From Actinomyces massiliensis 4401292 (lineage in GTDB: Bacteria > Actinomycetota > Actinomycetes > Actinomycetales > Actinomycetaceae), in NCBI RefSeq assembly GCF_000269805.1, contig NZ_JH711482.1, positions 34,146 through 98,145 of the forward strand: a stretch of DNA of 64,000 bases. Reading direction: 5' to 3'. A program made the position numbers and the translations under genes. Below, in pieces: positions 63,988-64,000 of this stretch (its first letter is position 1; the number at the start of each line of letters is the position of its first letter). The notes under the pieces are model-generated. The model saw nothing but the letters and a program-made list of their open reading frames with translations, did not search any database and was not told the origin of the DNA.

Positions 63988-64000
63988 GCGTCATGAGTCA

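Noticed and set aside
61475-64000. Complete integrated element with a duplicated tRNA-Val attachment site
   Set aside because: No integrase gene and no second copy of the tRNA 3' end are visible before the window ends, so only an accessory patch can be claimed.

Overview
The window is GC-rich, densely packed bacterial chromosome. Its gene content points to an actinobacterium, most likely Actinomyces or a close relative in the Actinomycetaceae. The evidence is a homodimeric pyruvate dehydrogenase E1 (aceE) beside a DUF3052 gene, the actinobacterial families DUF3043 and DUF3145, a PucR/FasR-type regulator next to acpP-fabF, many GTG starts, and at least sixteen genes with a TANNNT -10 hexamer only 6-7 nt before the start codon (leaderless mRNA architecture). 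The genus is an inference from gene families, not from a database search.

Layout. 1-8 kb: start of a zinc metallopeptidase, pyrD, an MFS transporter, an aldo/keto reductase, a DUF3043 membrane protein, an M20 dipeptidase, a glycerate-kinase-like protein and a LacI-type repressor. 8.8-18.4 kb: a degenerate GH13-like protein, then dgt, dnaG, degV, comEA, comEC (no C-terminal nuclease domain) and holA. 18.5-24.9 kb: ribE, a DUF1846 protein, an MMPL/RND exporter, rpsT and a PemK-like protein. 25-30 kb: a three-gene ABC exporter divergent from a NarL-type two-component system. 30-39.3 kb: a complete, translationally coupled tryptophan operon (trpL leader peptide with Trp-Trp-Trp, trpE, trpG, trpD, a trpC-trpB fusion, trpA). 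It is followed on the same strand, upstream, by a small DedA-like gene with an iron-box-like site and by a second full-length trpB. 39.4-49.4 kb: an unknown membrane protein, lepA, a MOSC protein, trmB, nadR, hemW, a broken AAA/DUF4143 gene, def and a conserved hypothetical. 49.5-57.7 kb: tRNA-Asn, a GH5-like protein with a long acidic repetitive tail, DUF3145, a reduced fatty-acid cluster (fasR-like regulator, acpP, fabF, no fabD/fabH between them) and aspA. 57.7-61.5 kb: aceE, DUF3052, tRNA-Val. 61.5-64 kb: a lower-GC patch after tRNA-Val with an ImmA/IrrE peptidase plus DUF4411 (PIN-like) pair, a promoter-hairpin unit and a decayed IS110-type transposase end.

How the genes work together. 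The trp genes encode chorismate-to-tryptophan enzymes except TrpF, and the leader region carries all parts expected for transcription attenuation. The ABC exporter and the two-component system look like one peptide- or drug-stress module. The comEA-comEC-holA, rpsT, lepA and hemW genes are pieces of a commonly conserved actinobacterial neighbourhood, here separated by accessory blocks. The strongest candidates for unusual biology are the TrpC-TrpB fusion with a second TrpB, the ImmA-DUF4411 pair beside tRNA-Val with its possible small RNA, and the GH5-like acidic-tail protein.
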